A stretch of DNA of 64,000 nt from Acidobacteriota bacterium (lineage in GTDB: Bacteria; Acidobacteriota; Terriglobia; Bryobacterales; Bryobacteraceae). Under the pieces are notes generated by a model. The model did no database searches and was not told the origin of the DNA. It saw only the letters and a program-made list of their open reading frames with translations. Shown here piece by piece: positions 1 through 11,974 of the stretch. The translations under genes were made by a program, and so were the position numbers. The stretch is taken from positions 80,579 through 144,578 of the forward strand of contig JAFKEE010000039.1 in assembly GCA_017307505.1 (NCBI GenBank), written 5' to 3'. Position 1 is the first letter of the stretch, and each line of letters starts with the position of its first letter.

Positions 1-2690
1 TGGCCGGAGTGATGATCGATCTCGAGATGGCGAAGCGGGCGGACCGCGCCCGTCTCGTCGAGTTCGTCGCCCAGGTGAGGGACAAGCTCAAGCCGGCCGG
101 ATTGATGGTCACGCAGGCAGTGCCTACGGAAGATGAAGCGTACGACCTGCGCCGCCTGGCGGCCCTGTGCGACTTCATTGTGCCGATGGTCTACGACGAG
201 CACTACCAGAGTGGCCCGCCGGGTCCGGTGGCTTCGCAGGAGTGGTTCGAGAAGCAGCTCGACCGGCTGTTGACGCAGGCGCCGGCGAATAAGCTCGTCA
301 TCGGGGTCGGGAACTACGGCTACGACTGGGTGATCGGGGGACGCGGCGCCGCCGAGGTGGCGTTCAACGACGTGATGGCGGCAGCGGTCTCGAACAAGAC
401 CAGCGTGCAATGGGATGCCGACACGGACAACCCGGTGCTGCGCTACACGCTGGCCGGGGCGCAGCACGAGGTCTGGTTCCTGGATGCCATCACGGCCCTG
501 AACCATGCAGTAGAAGTGGCCGACCGCGGCTTCCGCGGCGTGGGGATCTGGCGCCTGGGCGGCGAGGATCCCGGCATGTGGCACGTCCTCTCCCACGCCA
601 ACTGGCCCACGCACACGTTCGACACCGCAAGCCTGGCCGCCCTGGGCGTGCAACAGAGCGTCAACCAGTATGGCGAGGGGGAGATCATCCGGATCACGGA
701 AACACCGCACGAGGGCCGGCGCCGCGTGTGGAAGGATCAGGATGGCTCGTTCGCCGAGCAGTATCTCTCCGCGCCGACCTATTACGTCATGGAGAGCTAC
801 GGCAAAGCGAAGGACAAGCGGCTCTGCATCACATTCGACGACGGGCCGGACAGTACTTTCACGCCGGCGATGCTGGACATCCTGAAGAGCAGGCAGGTTC
901 ACGCAACCTTCTTCGTCGTAGGGGCCAACGCCGAGGCGGAGCCCTCGCTGCTACGCCGCATCTATGCCGAGGGCCACGAGATTGGCAACCACAGCTACTC
1001 TCACCCCAACATTGCGCTGACCTCGCCGGAGCGCACAAGGCTGGAACTGGATGCGACCCAGCGGATCATCGAACACGCCGTGGGGCGTTCCACTATCCTC
1101 TTCAGGCCGCCCTACAACGCGGACAGCGAGCCACAGACGCCGCAGGAGATCGAGCCTGTCCGGCGCGCCCAGGAGATGGGCTACCTCACTGTCGGGGAGC
1201 GAATCGATCCCCGGGACTGGCAGAAGGGCATCACGGCCGAGGCCATTCTCCAGGAAGTGATGGACGAGAAGGAGAACGGAAGCGTCATTCTGCTGCACGA
1301 TGCCGGTGGAAACCGCTCTGCGACGCTGCTGGCCCTGCCGCGCCTCATCGACAGCTTCCGGGCCCAGGGCTACCGGTTCGTGACTATCGGCGAACTGCTG
1401 GGCAAGTCGCGGGACGAGATCATGCCAAAGCCGGCGAGGGACGAGAGCGGGTGGGCCCTGATCGAAGGCCAGGCGCTCGATTTCAAGGGCCTGCTGGGTT
1501 ACCTGCTGGGCGTGGCATTTCTCTCTGTCATTTTTCTTACACTCCTGCGCAGCCTCGCCTATGCCACCATGGCCGTGATCGAAAAACGGCAGATCCGCCG
1601 GCGCGTCTTCGATGAGTCCTGGCAGCCCCCGGTCAGCGTACTGATCGCCGCCTATAACGAGGAGAAGGTGATCCGCCGCACAGTGGAGTCGGTGCTGGCC
1701 AACGGTTATCCGAACCTCGAAGTGCTGGTAGTGGACGACGGCTCGCGCGATGAGACGTTGAAGGTTTTGCAGGACGCGTTCGGAACCGATGCCCGCGTCA
1801 CCTTGCTGAGCCAGGAGAATGCCGGCAAGTCCGCGGCGCTGAACCGTGCCATTGCCGCGGCCCGGCATGAGATCCTGGTGGCCGTCGACGCGGACACGAT
1901 CTTCGGCAAAAATACGATCGCGCATCTGGTGCGTCATTTTGCGTCGGAGAAGGTGGGCGCCGTGTCGGGGAATGCCAAGGTGGGCAACCGTCACAACTGG
2001 CTCACGCGCTTCCAGTCGATCGAGTACATATACGGATTTAATCTCGACCGCCGCGCACTCGACCTGGTCAACGCTATTCCCGTAGTGCCTGGTGCCGTCG
2101 GCGCCTGGCGGAGATCCCTGATCCAGGAGGCGGGCGGGTTCAGTCACGACACCTCGGCGGAGGACACCGACCTGACGCTGGCGATCCGCAAGCTGGGCTA
2201 CGAGATTCGTTATGAGGAGAGCGCGGTGGCCTACACCGAGGCTCCGGAGGATATCCGCAGCCTGGCCAAGCAGCGCTTCCGCTGGTCGTTCGGCACCATG
2301 CAGGCAGCCTGGAAGCACCGCGACGCGCTGTTCAACTACTCCTACGGCTCGCTCGGATTCATTGCCCTGCCCAGCATCTGGATCTTCCAGGTGCTGCTGG
2401 GCGCGATCTCGCCCCTGGCCGATCTGGCCATGGTCGCGACGCTCTTCGCCGGCAACTGGCAGGTGGTCCTGCTTTACTACTTCGCCTTCCTGGGCGTGGA
2501 ATTGCTCACGGGCTTCCTCGCCTACCACCTGGAAGGGGAGAGCCCGCGAGACCTGGTGCTGCTGTTCCCGCAACGGCTGTTTTACCGGCAGCTGATGAAC
2601 TACGTCATCGGGAAGTCGGTGCTTTATGCCATCCAGGGCCGCCTTGTGGGCTGGGGCAAGCTGGAGCGGAAAGCCACGGTCGGCCCATAG
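1..2690 (+). CDS. GH18 / polysaccharide deacetylase / family 2 glycosyltransferase fusion (5' truncated)
   Basis: The frame is open through the left edge, so the N-terminus is missing; the GTG at 9 is only the first in-window start-like codon. Three modules are visible, numbering from that GTG. Residues 1-205 are the C-terminal half of a GH18 (chitinase-type) barrel, beginning inside its catalytic strand (GVMIDLE). Residues 268-465 are a NodB/CE4 deacetylase with TFDDGPD (275-281) and metal-binding NHSYSH (327-332). After a membrane segment (about 492-517) comes a processive GT2 domain (540-770) with DDG (576), DAD (627), EDTD (718) and QRFRW (755), then C-terminal membrane helices. By family knowledge it should make and partly deacetylate a GlcNAc-type exopolysaccharide at the inner membrane. 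The polymer is inferred. The modules are clear. Confidence 0.9.
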   Translation, partial: AGVMIDLEMAKRADRARLVEFVAQVRDKLKPAGLMVTQAVPTEDEAYDLRRLAALCDFIVPMVYDEHYQSGPPGPVASQEWFEKQLDRLLTQAPANKLVIGVGNYGYDWVIGGRGAAEVAFNDVMAAAVSNKTSVQWDADTDNPVLRYTLAGAQHEVWFLDAITALNHAVEVADRGFRGVGIWRLGGEDPGMWHVLSHANWPTHTFDTASLAALGVQQSVNQYGEGEIIRITETPHEGRRRVWKDQDGSFAEQYLSAPTYYVMESYGKAKDKRLCITFDDGPDSTFTPAMLDILKSRQVHATFFVVGANAEAEPSLLRRIYAEGHEIGNHSYSHPNIALTSPERTRLELDATQRIIEHAVGRSTILFRPPYNADSEPQTPQEIEPVRRAQEMGYLTVGERIDPRDWQKGITAEAILQEVMDEKENGSVILLHDAGGNRSATLLALPRLIDSFRAQGYRFVTIGELLGKSRDEIMPKPARDESGWALIEGQALDFKGLLGYLLGVAFLSVIFLTLLRSLAYATMAVIEKRQIRRRVFDESWQPPVSVLIAAYNEEKVIRRTVESVLANGYPNLEVLVVDDGSRDETLKVLQDAFGTDARVTLLSQENAGKSAALNRAIAAARHEILVAVDADTIFGKNTIAHLVRHFASEKVGAVSGNAKVGNRHNWLTRFQSIEYIYGFNLDRRALDLVNAIPVVPGAVGAWRRSLIQEAGGFSHDTSAEDTDLTLAIRKLGYEIRYEESAVAYTEAPEDIRSLAKQRFRWSFGTMQAAWKHRDALFNYSYGSLGFIALPSIWIFQVLLGAISPLADLAMVATLFAGNWQVVLLYYFAFLGVELLTGFLAYHLEGESPRDLVLLFPQRLFYRQLMNYVIGKSVLYAIQGRLVGWGKLERKATVGP

Positions 2691-2795
2691 CCGATCCTTT
2701 ACTCCTGCTACTTGTGACATCCTGTCTTCGAATAGGATCCGCTCCCCTTCAGGAGCCGGACCCGCATTTCACCTCGACACAAGGACAAGCAGCCC

Positions 2796-3947
<1,152 letters not shown>

Positions 3948-3954
3948 CAACTGC

Positions 3955-3998
3955 AGCAGCCGGGTGGCTGGCCGGGCGCCGGCCACCCGGTTGTTGAC
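3955..3998 (+). terminator. Hairpin after the GH172 gene
   Basis: Perfect 9-bp arms CCGGGTGGC (3960-3968) and GCCACCCGG (3982-3990) lie just after the stop codon. They are followed by TTGTTG, and the flanking AACAA/TTGTT bases could lengthen the stem. The T-run is short, so this is a probable rather than certain intrinsic terminator. Confidence 0.6.
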
Positions 3999-4110
3999 GC
4001 CGGGAACCGGCCCGCCGGAGAAGGCGTCAAACAGTGTGGACAGACCCTAAGACCCTGTTTTTCAGAACCATTCGTAAAGATGGGGCCGCCCAGTCTACCC
4101 GGAGCCGGCC

Positions 4111-4698
4111 GTGCACCTCGTCCATCTTTGCGAAAACTCGTCCGCCCGCCTTCTGCTGGCAGCTTCCCTGCTGACCGGCCTCTCCTGCAAAAGCCATCCT
4201 CCCCTGGAGTTTGGCGCGGGCCTCGACGTGCCCTATGTCCAGACGGCGCCCGGCGTCGTCACAGCCATGTTGCGGATGGCGGAGGTGCATCCAGGCGACG
4301 TTGTGATGGACCTCGGCTGCGGAGACGGCCGCATCTCCATTGCCGCCGTGCGCGAGTTTGGCGCGGAGGGCATCGGCTACGACATCGATCCCCAGCGCAT
4401 CGCCGAGGCGCGCCGGAACGCCGTCTCGGCGGGCGTCGCGCGTCATACACAGTTCTTCGAGCAGAACTTCTTCCAGGCCGACATCTCCCGCGCGAGCGTC
4501 ATTACGGTATTCCTGATGCCCGCCGTTCTCGAGCAGTTCCGAGGACACTTCCTGCATGACCTAGCACCGGGCACCCGCATCGTGTCGCACAGCTTTCCGC
4601 TGCGCGACTGGCCGCCGCAGCGCAAGATCATTGTGGAAGGCCGCACGCTTTACCTTTTCATCGTGCCTCCGGCGTCGGCGGAAAGGCCGCCGGCTTAG
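4111..4698 (+). CDS. Class I SAM-dependent methyltransferase with lipoprotein-like signal
   Basis: This 195-residue protein carries the Rossmann methyltransferase motif I (VVMDLGCGDGRISI, about residues 64-77), the acidic motif II (GIGYDID, about 88-94), and an aromatic-rich motif IV region. Before the fold is a hydrophobic stretch ending in LTGLSC, which resembles a lipobox with the Cys at about residue 26. The segment DVPYVQTAPGVVTAML is typical of a family of small methyltransferases of unknown substrate. The start is GTG, with no better alternative between it and the hydrophobic stretch. A SAM-dependent enzyme outside the cytoplasm would be odd, so the signal may instead anchor it inside or be vestigial. 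Substrate unknown. Confidence 0.8.
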   Translation: MHLVHLCENSSARLLLAASLLTGLSCKSHPPLEFGAGLDVPYVQTAPGVVTAMLRMAEVHPGDVVMDLGCGDGRISIAAVREFGAEGIGYDIDPQRIAEARRNAVSAGVARHTQFFEQNFFQADISRASVITVFLMPAVLEQFRGHFLHDLAPGTRIVSHSFPLRDWPPQRKIIVEGRTLYLFIVPPASAERPPA

Positions 4699-4751
4699 AA
4701 ATCGCTTCCGCCCTGATCGATTCCGGCCATCTAGCGCGCTTTAGTCTGTGG

Positions 4752-5435
4752 ATGTCACGAATACTTCTCAGCGGCTTTGGCGGGTTGGTCACAGCGTTCG
4801 CCCTGTGGGGGTTGTTCGCCGTCTGGTCAGCCTCGATTCTCGTGAGGACCTCCAGCGGGACCCGGGAAGACTCAGTGGGGATGACCGGCGCCTTCGTCAT
4901 CGGCCCCATGACCGCGATGACTGGACTGGCAGGCGGCAGTTACCTCATCTGGACCACGCTGGCCGATGCGGCCCGCACGGGCTCAGTAGCATTGTCTGTG
5001 GTCGGCGCGCTGGTGGTAGCCGCCATCGGCCTGGTCTATCTGCTCTCCCCCACCTTGGTGCAGCGGGAGGACTTCGGACCAGGAGTACGCCCGGACTTCG
5101 AGATTGAAGTCCGTTTTCCCTCCTCTGAAATCGAAAGGCTGGACACCAACGCGCGGATCGCCTATCAACTGCGCAGCGCCGAAGGCACGGTGGAAGCAGA
5201 GGGCAGGCGCGAGAGGATTCGCCACGAAGAGGGCCACGCCATCGTTCCGGCCTCGTTCCGGATTCGCGAATTCCCGCGCTGTAAGCTCTTCGCCCTCATG
5301 ATGAACGAGCGCCAGCGGGTGACGGCCACCATCGATGTAGAGTCCGATCCGAATCCGCAGCCAACCTGGAGCGATTGGCAGCCCTTGAATACGGGGCTGC
5401 AACTGCGGCACCGCATCGTGATGCCCGGCCGCTGA
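4752..5435 (+). CDS. Hypothetical membrane protein
   Basis: This 227-residue protein is not recognised. Three hydrophobic segments span about residues 5-30, 45-65 and 75-97. A soluble C-terminal half (100-227) is rich in charged residues and beta-like strands, consistent with an extracytoplasmic or cytoplasmic tail. Its stop lies one base from the stop of the convergent DUF1552 gene. It may be cotranscribed with the methyltransferase 53 bp upstream. No catalytic motif is visible, so no function is proposed. Confidence 0.65.
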   Translation: MSRILLSGFGGLVTAFALWGLFAVWSASILVRTSSGTREDSVGMTGAFVIGPMTAMTGLAGGSYLIWTTLADAARTGSVALSVVGALVVAAIGLVYLLSPTLVQREDFGPGVRPDFEIEVRFPSSEIERLDTNARIAYQLRSAEGTVEAEGRRERIRHEEGHAIVPASFRIREFPRCKLFALMMNERQRVTATIDVESDPNPQPTWSDWQPLNTGLQLRHRIVMPGR

Positions 5436-5436
5436 A

Positions 5437-6795
5437 CTACACGTCGTGGGACCAAAGGTCCGGCAGCCGCTTGTCGGTGTCGCCGAACCGGTCGAGCTTC
5501 ACGCCCATTCGATCCATCAGCGACAGGTAGAGACTGCACGCCCGGCGGTTGTCGTCGCCGGCTTCCAGAAAGTCGAGAATCCGGCCGGTCTTCAGGGCTC
5601 CGCCGGCCTGTCCGGCCAACAGCAGAGGCATCTGGTCCGCACCGTGGGTGTCGCCATCGAAGAGGTTCGACCCGCTGAGCAGGATCGAGTTGTGCAGCAG
5701 CGACTGCCCACCCTCGTCGATGGACTTCAGCCGGTTCACCAGATAGGCGAACTGGGCGAGGTGGAACTGGTTGGTCTTGAGGTACATCGCCTCGGCCGCC
5801 GGAGCGTGGCCGTTGTGCGTTAGATCCAGGTGCAACGCGCCCTGCACGCCCTTCAGGAACTTGAAGTTCATCTGCGACAGGTCGTTGTTCAACATGCAGG
5901 TGGCGATGCGGGTCTTGTCCATCTGGAACGCGAGGACGATGAGGTCGAGCATCAGCTTCATGTGGTCCGGCACATCCTGCGGCAGTTGATCGGCAGGCCG
6001 CGGCATGTTCGGTTCCTTGAGGGTGGGACGCCAGCCTTCCAGGCGTTCGTCCTTTGCGGCGCGATCGATGCGCTTCTCGATATCGCGGATCGACTCAAGA
6101 TACTCGCCCAGCTTCTGCTTGTCGCTGCCGCTGATGCGCGGCTGCAGGTCGTGCGAGTCCTTCAGCACCGCGTCCAGGATGCTGCGATCCAGCCGGCGTC
6201 CGCGCGGATCGCCCACCAGGGCATCGAAGACGCGCGCGGGGTAAATCTCCTTGGTCGCGGGCTTCGAGGGCGAGGTCCACGAGAGCGAGGATCCATAGAT
6301 CATCGACAGCCCGTCTTCCAGACGAAGCTCGTTTGGCTCGATACCCAGCACCAAGCTTGGCAACGCGGTCTGATGGCCGATCTGCTGGGCCAACACCTGG
6401 TCCATCGACGTCCCGACTCGAATCACTGCGGGGTCCAGGCTCACCGTTGCTCCGGAGAGCATGTTGGGCATGCGGCCCAGGTGCGGGCTGGTCGACTTGA
6501 ACGCCTGCTGGTTGAAGAGCCCGCGCAGGAAGACGATATCTTCCCGCAGCGGTTTCAGCGACTCGAGCACCGGTCCCAACTCCATCGAGGCGCCGCTGCC
6601 CTTGGCCCACCAATGGATGGGCTCGACACCATTGGAGTAGTAAAGGCAGGCAAACCGCAGAGGAGGTCCGGAGGCGGCCTGTGCGCCCTTGAGTTGCAGC
6701 GACTCCAACCACGGCAGGGACAGCGCGACGCCGGCCCCACGCAGGAAATTGCGCCGTGACGGCCTGCGTCCGGCTTTCGTGATCGTGCCTCTCAT
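5437..6795 (-). CDS. Tat-exported DUF1552 protein
   Basis: The 452-residue product opens with a twin-arginine signal ([20 protein letters not shown]; the pair lies at about residues 13-15), so it should be exported folded. The body matches the DUF1552 family: [14 protein letters not shown] near the start, the [27 protein letters not shown] segment, and a C-terminal [16 protein letters not shown] region like DUF1501/alkaline-phosphatase-fold relatives. The start ATG overlaps the upstream DUF1592 stop (ATGA), so the two are translationally coupled. The pairing is common in Planctomycetes and Verrucomicrobia. The biochemical role of the family is unknown to me. Confidence 0.88.
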   Translation of the reverse strand: MRGTITKAGRRPSRRNFLRGAGVALSLPWLESLQLKGAQAASGPPLRFACLYYSNGVEPIHWWAKGSGASMELGPVLESLKPLREDIVFLRGLFNQQAFKSTSPHLGRMPNMLSGATVSLDPAVIRVGTSMDQVLAQQIGHQTALPSLVLGIEPNELRLEDGLSMIYGSSLSWTSPSKPATKEIYPARVFDALVGDPRGRRLDRSILDAVLKDSHDLQPRISGSDKQKLGEYLESIRDIEKRIDRAAKDERLEGWRPTLKEPNMPRPADQLPQDVPDHMKLMLDLIVLAFQMDKTRIATCMLNNDLSQMNFKFLKGVQGALHLDLTHNGHAPAAEAMYLKTNQFHLAQFAYLVNRLKSIDEGGQSLLHNSILLSGSNLFDGDTHGADQMPLLLAGQAGGALKTGRILDFLEAGDDNRRACSLYLSLMDRMGVKLDRFGDTDKRLPDLWSHDV

Positions 6796-9700
6796 TGCGC
6801 ACCTGCTTTCGCGGACAGGATGTCATTGCGGGAGCCGCGGGGCAGCGTCCCGGCCGAAGCCGTGTTGGTCGCTGCCGGCCGCGCCGGGGCGGGTTCGGGG
6901 CCGCGGCGGTATCGGAACTGTTTGCTCGATACTACTTCGTTGACGAGTTGGGAGAACGTCGCATTGGGTCCTTCGTGGCTCAGGCGCTCCACCAGCGACT
7001 GGTCCGAAGCCAGAATCGTCCGGCCCAACGCATAGCCAATCAGCTTGCGGGCCATGGTGCGATTCACCAACTCCTGCTGCGTGTCGAGGTACTTCAGCAG
7101 GCCGTCGACCCCGGAGATCTGCGTGCCATCCCCGGTCGCACTGGAATCCTCGACGGGCTTGCCGTCGTTGTACTTCGTACGCACGCGGCCCACGGCATCG
7201 AAGCGCTCAAACGGGAAGCCGAGAGGATCGATTCGAGTGTGGCATCCGGCACAGGAGGCGTTCCGTTGATGGGCCTTCAGCTTCTCGCGCAGGGTCAGGC
7301 CACCGAAGGCCTTCTCGTCCGCCGGAATCGAGCCGGCGTCGGCCGGCGGCGGCGGCGTAGGCGTGCCCAGGATGCGGCGCAGGACCCAGTCTCCGCGCTT
7401 CACGGGGCTGGTCCGCAATGGCGCGGAGGTCACGGTCAGCATCGTACCGAGGCGCAGCGCTCCGCCGCGTCCGAATGCCGTGGCCCCTTCCAACAGCTCC
7501 ATGTCGTCTTTCGACTTGATCTCCTTCTGGATCCCGTAGTGCTTGGCCAGAGGCTGGTTGAGGAAGGTGTAATCGGCGTGCAGAATCTCGCGCACCGGGC
7601 GGTCCTTGCGGATGATGTGTTCGAAGAACGAGATCGACTCATCGTACATGGCCGACTTCACTTCGTCGCTGAACTCAGGGAAGCGCGTCGTGTCCACGCC
7701 GCGATGCTCATCGAAGCGGTAGAAGCCGAGCCATTGGCCGAAGAACTCGGTCGCCATGCGGCGCGCCTTTTCGTCGGCCAGCATCCGCTTGACCTGCTTG
7801 TTCAGCAGGGCCGGATTTGAGAGCTCACCGGCGCCGGCAGCTCGCCGGAGTTCTTCGTCCGGCATCGACGACCAGAGGAAGTAGCTCAGCCTGCTGGCCA
7901 GTTCCCAGTTGCTCAGCGGCCGCAGGCCCGCCTGCTGGGGCGCCTGCTCCACGCGGTAGAGGAAGGCGGGGGACACCAGGATGCGAGTGAGCAGAGCCCG
8001 GATCGCCTTCTGGTGATCCAGCTCCTCTTCCTTGCGCAGCCGCGTATAGAAGGCGCTCAGTTCCTGTTTCTCGGGCTCCGTCAGCGGACGGCGCCAGGCT
8101 TTACTGGCGAAGCGCAGGCAGTCGTTCAGGTGCCCGGCCCGTCCCGCGGTTTGGGCGGCCATGACCGTACCGTAGTGTGCGAAGACGGGGCGCACATACT
8201 TGCGCAGCGGCTCCGGCATGGCCTCGACATCGGCCTTCGACATCTTCGCCATGGACAGGCCCTTGAGGTCGTACTTGAACTTGGCGGCCAGCAACTGCAT
8301 GTAGGAGTCGTGGTAATCAAAGGAGGCGTAGAGGTCGCTCCACGCCTGGTCCAGCCGTGTGCGGGTGGCCGCATCCAGCACGTGGTTCACAAGGAAGTTG
8401 TCGTCGCGGATGTACTTCACCTTGATCACGAAGTCGTCGTGCTCCGGGACGTTATAGGTGTTGTCGAACGGTTCAGGGATGGGATCCTTGTCCGCCGGAG
8501 TGGCTTCCCCGTTGGAGTTCGGCGGCAGCAGCCGCGCGAACTCGAGCACGCCGGCTTTCCAGGACTGGTACCCCTTGCTCTTGGGATCGCCCACCAGACC
8601 CCACACCGGCACGCCGCGCGTGCTGCCATCTGCGCGATCGGAGAAGGTGACGCGCAGAACCTGCTCATGGTCGCCGCCAATTTCGGCGTCCACCTGCAGT
8701 TCAAAGACAGAGATGCCATCCGGCACCTTCACATCGAAGAACGTCGAGCCGAGGCTCGCAAAATCAGACGGCCCGACTTCCGTGCCATCCAGACTCTTCC
8801 CGAAACCGAGCTTCGCGGCGAACTCGTCCGTGATCACGCTTTGCAGCGGCAGCCGCGGCAGCTTGTCCGCTCCGACAAACTTCGGGTTGGCAAGCTGGAG
8901 GTCCGTCACGCCCGGAGCCGACGTCTTCTGGGAGCCGCCGGCGGTCTGGCTGGAGGTCGACTCGGTGGCGGGCGGCGCAGGCGGCGCCGCGGCCGGAGGA
9001 ATCATCCGCGCCGAACGGAACTGAATGGTCGGGTTCCGCCAGACGATGGAAGGTTTCTCGTCCCCTTTGGGATTGACAAGGACGACGTTGAGGTAGATGC
9101 GGGCGATCCCTCCGGTGACAGGCGGCGGCCCTTTGGGTCCACCGCGCCGGCCCAGCCGGACGAACCGGAACTTCTGCCGGACCTCGGCCTTCAACGATTC
9201 GTCGTTGAACATCAGCGGCCGCTCGTCTCCTGCACCGCCCGCGGCCACATCGCCGCGCGCGAAGAGCCAGCTGGGCCAGGTGGTGAGGTACTTCTGAATC
9301 TCTTCGCAATTCTTGCGGATGCCCACGAGGTCGGCCGGTTTGCCGGCCACCGCCGGAGGCAGCTTGCGCCACCGTTCCGCGACGTCGGAGGAGGGGTGCA
9401 TCAGGGCCGGCGTGTTCATCACCGTCCAGATGTGCTCCGCAAACCGGGGCGTGATGCCCTCGCGCTCCGCCAGCGTTTTGAGGGTTGCCGCGGGTTGGCC
9501 CAGCGCGGCGCGGTTCTTGTAGCTCCAGGCCACGAACAGCGCCTTGCCATAGCGCTCCAATCCGAAGGGCTGGCCGCCCTCGCCGGAGACCGTGCGGAAT
9601 CCGTTGTCCTGGTAGATCTTCTGGATGCGGTGAATGGCCGACATCTCAAAGCCGGTCTTGCCGGGGTCCTGGTAGAAACTGAGGGGACCCGCACCGAGCA

Positions 9701-10316
9701 CAGCGCGGTCGGCCACGCTCTTGGCCACTTCCAGGTAGCGCTCAATGTTCGCATCCTGAGTGAACTGCACGTCCGCGAAGTTGGTGAAGCCTTCGCCGCC
9801 CACCTCGTCGTTGACCAGGTTCCTGGCCACGTTCAGTTCCAGGCCCGTGAGGTCCTGAATCGTATAACCGTGTTCGCCGGAGGTCAGCCGCCGGACCGTG
9901 ACGCGGCCGGGGTCGCCATCGTGCTTCCTGGCGTAGTCTTTCAGGCTGGAACGAACCCAATTGATGACTTCCGCGCGTTGCGTGTCGTCGGGCTGCGGCA
10001 TCCGCGCCGGGGGCATGCGCTTCTGCTCCAGAACCGTGGCCACCTTTTCCCACTTCTCGAAGCTGGCGCCAATGTCGGCCTGCGCAGTCATCTCCTGGAG
10101 ATTGATGCCGGCCGTATGATTGGCCTGGTTGTGGCAGACAAAGCAGTTCTTTTTGAGGATTGCCGCGGCGGGACTGGAGGGTGGTTCCGCGGCCTGCAGA
10201 GAGGCACACACACCTAGCGCGCTCAGGCCGAGCAATCCAACAATGTGGCGGGTGCCGCTCCATCCAGGGAGCAAACGGATCCGCAGAGGTCGACCGACGT
10301 CATCGGGGACAGCCAT
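6792..10316 (-). CDS. DUF1592-type (planctomycete cytochrome-like) exported protein
   Basis: This 1174-residue exported protein has a basic N-terminus and a hydrophobic stretch (about residues 22-42). A haem-binding motif CFVCH follows (58-62) in a planctomycete cytochrome c-like domain. Downstream the usual array DUF1587, DUF1592, DUF1595, DUF1588 and DUF1585 can be read. Diagnostic pieces are [16 protein letters not shown] (DUF1592), [20 protein letters not shown] (DUF1588, with a second CxxCH) and [17 protein letters not shown] sequence (DUF1585). Family members are large periplasmic proteins of unknown reaction. Two potential c-type haem sites suggest electron transfer. It overlaps the DUF1552 gene by four bases and probably forms a complex or pathway with it. 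Confidence 0.88.
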   Translation of the reverse strand: MAVPDDVGRPLRIRLLPGWSGTRHIVGLLGLSALGVCASLQAAEPPSSPAAAILKKNCFVCHNQANHTAGINLQEMTAQADIGASFEKWEKVATVLEQKRMPPARMPQPDDTQRAEVINWVRSSLKDYARKHDGDPGRVTVRRLTSGEHGYTIQDLTGLELNVARNLVNDEVGGEGFTNFADVQFTQDANIERYLEVAKSVADRAVLGAGPLSFYQDPGKTGFEMSAIHRIQKIYQDNGFRTVSGEGGQPFGLERYGKALFVAWSYKNRAALGQPAATLKTLAEREGITPRFAEHIWTVMNTPALMHPSSDVAERWRKLPPAVAGKPADLVGIRKNCEEIQKYLTTWPSWLFARGDVAAGGAGDERPLMFNDESLKAEVRQKFRFVRLGRRGGPKGPPPVTGGIARIYLNVVLVNPKGDEKPSIVWRNPTIQFRSARMIPPAAAPPAPPATESTSSQTAGGSQKTSAPGVTDLQLANPKFVGADKLPRLPLQSVITDEFAAKLGFGKSLDGTEVGPSDFASLGSTFFDVKVPDGISVFELQVDAEIGGDHEQVLRVTFSDRADGSTRGVPVWGLVGDPKSKGYQSWKAGVLEFARLLPPNSNGEATPADKDPIPEPFDNTYNVPEHDDFVIKVKYIRDDNFLVNHVLDAATRTRLDQAWSDLYASFDYHDSYMQLLAAKFKYDLKGLSMAKMSKADVEAMPEPLRKYVRPVFAHYGTVMAAQTAGRAGHLNDCLRFASKAWRRPLTEPEKQELSAFYTRLRKEEELDHQKAIRALLTRILVSPAFLYRVEQAPQQAGLRPLSNWELASRLSYFLWSSMPDEELRRAAGAGELSNPALLNKQVKRMLADEKARRMATEFFGQWLGFYRFDEHRGVDTTRFPEFSDEVKSAMYDESISFFEHIIRKDRPVREILHADYTFLNQPLAKHYGIQKEIKSKDDMELLEGATAFGRGGALRLGTMLTVTSAPLRTSPVKRGDWVLRRILGTPTPPPPADAGSIPADEKAFGGLTLREKLKAHQRNASCAGCHTRIDPLGFPFERFDAVGRVRTKYNDGKPVEDSSATGDGTQISGVDGLLKYLDTQQELVNRTMARKLIGYALGRTILASDQSLVERLSHEGPNATFSQLVNEVVSSKQFRYRRGPEPAPARPAATNTASAGTLPRGSRNDILSAKAGAQ

Positions 10317-10399
10317 CCCAGCCTCCTGCTTTGGTAAGAGTTTATCAGAGGATGGGCGTCAAGTTTAGCCTGAATCGATCCAATCCAGGCGGATGCAGG

Positions 10400-10455
10400 G
10401 CAAACAAAAGGGGAGCGGACTGCCCGCCCAAACAGGCCGGCGCCGCTCCCCTTCC
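10400..10455 (-). terminator. Intrinsic terminator of guaB
   Basis: Perfect 11-bp arms AAGGGGAGCGG (10408-10418) and CCGCTCCCCTT (10443-10453) are separated by a GC-rich loop. Read on the minus strand the stem is followed by TTTTGTTTG. It lies about 25 bp beyond the guaB stop. Confidence 0.75.
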
Positions 10456-10478
10456 TAGTTCAAAGCGGGCTCGAAAGT

Positions 10479-11948
<1,470 letters not shown>

Positions 11949-11974
11949 TTATGGTAACAGCCCCGCCCAATCTG

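Noticed and set aside
951..2720. Long antisense open frame (589 codons) under the first gene, and a 401-codon sense frame at 410-1615
   Set aside because: Both are shadows of the GH18-CE4-GT2 gene in GC-rich DNA; the translations show no motifs and have skewed His/Arg/Gln composition.
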